A DNA stretch of 64,000 bases from contig OY997653.1 in assembly GCA_963921795.1 (NCBI GenBank), positions 25,645,273-25,709,272 on the forward strand. Reading direction: 5' to 3'. A model generated the notes under the pieces. The model saw only the letters and a program-made list of their open reading frames with translations. It was not told the DNA's origin and did not search any database. Positions within the stretch are counted from its first letter, which is position 1; each line of letters begins with the position of its first letter. The translations under genes were made by a program, and so were the position numbers. The stretch is from Nannobrachium achirus. Taxonomy: Eukaryota > Chordata > Actinopteri > Myctophiformes > Myctophidae. This document shows, one piece after another, positions 62,823 through 64,000 of the stretch.

Positions 62823-64000
62823 AAAATGTTGATCTGCACCTCGTTAATAAATGAGGGCCATTGTGATGAAGTCCATTAGTCCAATGAAGCCATGATTAAA
62901 GATGTTGTGAAACGGCTCTGGTATGGAAGCCATTCCTTCATCACTGCAAATGGATTTGTCTCTACTCTCTACAAATGGATTAATATTATGTTTATATTAT
63001 AACTGGAAACTATTATTGTTTTCAAACTGGAAGCACTCCTATGTTTTGAAAGCGCATGTGCAGAGACTGCACTGCCACTGATTAATCTTTCTTTTCTGTC
63101 TTTCCTTTTTTCTTTCCTTCTTTTACTCTCTCTATACGAGGTACAATATTTTTCTATCATTTTCCCAACCAAGTTTTTTCACTGTCTTGACTCAACATGA
63201 CATTTGTTCTTGCTTACCTCTTGGCGCTCAGGCACTGACTGGCGTCAGTTCAGCAAAAGCTAGGGTATGGCAAAGATGGGAGTCCTCATGCGCAAGCGCG
63301 CACGCAAAAAAATCGGGTTTTGTCTGTTTTTTCCCCGGGTTTCTACGGTTTCTTGGGCTGGATATGGCAGAATGGAACAGCTGTTCAAGTGCATGCAGCT
63401 AAACTTGGCATGTTAGTAAATGTGCCACAATTAACAATAATGCATTGCACCTGTGCAGCTGACCTGCGGAACCTGGGAATATACCATTTAGTCAAAATGG
63501 GGAGAATACAAGTGTGGAGAATATAATTATAATACCTTGTTAAAGTGACCATTTTGTTAAACTTTGCATTTGTAGTTATTTTACTGTATAACAACATAAT
63601 AACCAGCACAGATAGACAAAGATACATTCATGAATTTATATTTAAAAGTAACTTTTATTTTCCCTCCTGGATCCACGGTATGGCAGATGCACGAACAAAA
63701 TAAAAAGAAAATAAACAAAAATAGAAATAAAACTATTCACAGGAGGCAGGCAGTGATCACCCCTGCCATACTGCGCTCATGGGTCAACCTCCATCTCACT
63801 GAAAGACAATGAAACATGTATGAATACATAGGCAGAATACGTAGTGTCAGTTTTGTTAGGTTGTTTTAATCTCAATGTGCTCTAATTTGGGTCAGAGGAA
63901 CTGAATTATGTTAACTCAGGAGGAAGGTGACATGCATTATGCAAATTAGTCACATTTGTTTCTATGCTGTGAAAATGAAGCTTTTTTGGAACCATAAAGT

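Larger units (their letters stand above)
59776..64000. other. Upstream flank of slc25a29
   Basis: Must hold the slc25a29 5' UTR and promoter. No coding exon of another gene could be supported. Sequence 62040-64000 shows only a hairpin (62763-62822) and pyrimidine-rich runs near 63090-63130. Confidence 0.5.

Noticed and set aside
59776..64000. Coding exons of a neighbouring gene such as YY1 or WARS1 (neighbours in human)
   Set aside because: No matching peptide segments were found on either strand.

Overview
The window is nuclear DNA of a vertebrate, most likely a ray-finned (teleost) fish. The reasons are split genes with GT-AG introns, long CA/GT and GA microsatellites, tRNA-derived SINEs, a (GATG)n-tailed RTE/Rex3-like LINE, and many small hAT-type and Helitron-like elements of the kinds common in fish. 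Nothing bacterial, plasmid or viral was recognised. Species cannot be set from the sequence alone.

Two protein-coding genes can be rebuilt exon by exon, both on the minus strand and both mitochondrial solute carriers (SLC25 family). slc25a47 has six coding exons between 38931 and 33931 (303 aa). slc25a29, the mitochondrial basic amino acid carrier, has four coding exons between 59775 and 46786 (313 aa). The order along the minus strand is slc25a29 then slc25a47; the two are also neighbours at human 14q32.2. Their first introns fall at matching codons and phases, as expected of old tandem paralogues. Both products would sit in the inner mitochondrial membrane and move small metabolites, slc25a29 for arginine, lysine and ornithine, slc25a47 for a substrate still debated.

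The rest is repeat-rich. 1-3.2 kb: tandem duplications and a GT microsatellite. 3.2-4.8 kb: a 5'-truncated LINE with a readable reverse transcriptase. 5-12.9 kb: hAT-like MITEs, an imprecise palindromic repeat family and microsatellites. 12.9-21 kb: a structurally complete LTR retrotransposon (near-identical 525/527-bp LTRs, AGTAC target duplication, polypurine tract) with no recognisable gag or pol. 21-33.9 kb: more MITEs, SINEs and a 1.15-kb inverted-repeat element. 38.9-46.8 kb, between the two genes: a Helitron-like element and hAT/TTAA-type MITEs. The slc25a29 introns carry a duplicated CA-repeat block, a near-perfect TTAA hairpin MITE and a Helitron-like element. 60-64 kb: a GC-box/CCAAT-box segment and an RTE/Rex3-like copy with an 11-bp target duplication.

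The most unusual signal is a short palindrome, arms close to GCAGATCTACAAGCTCACAA, present as full hairpins or halves about 30 times in 64 kb and embedded in several unrelated transposon families.
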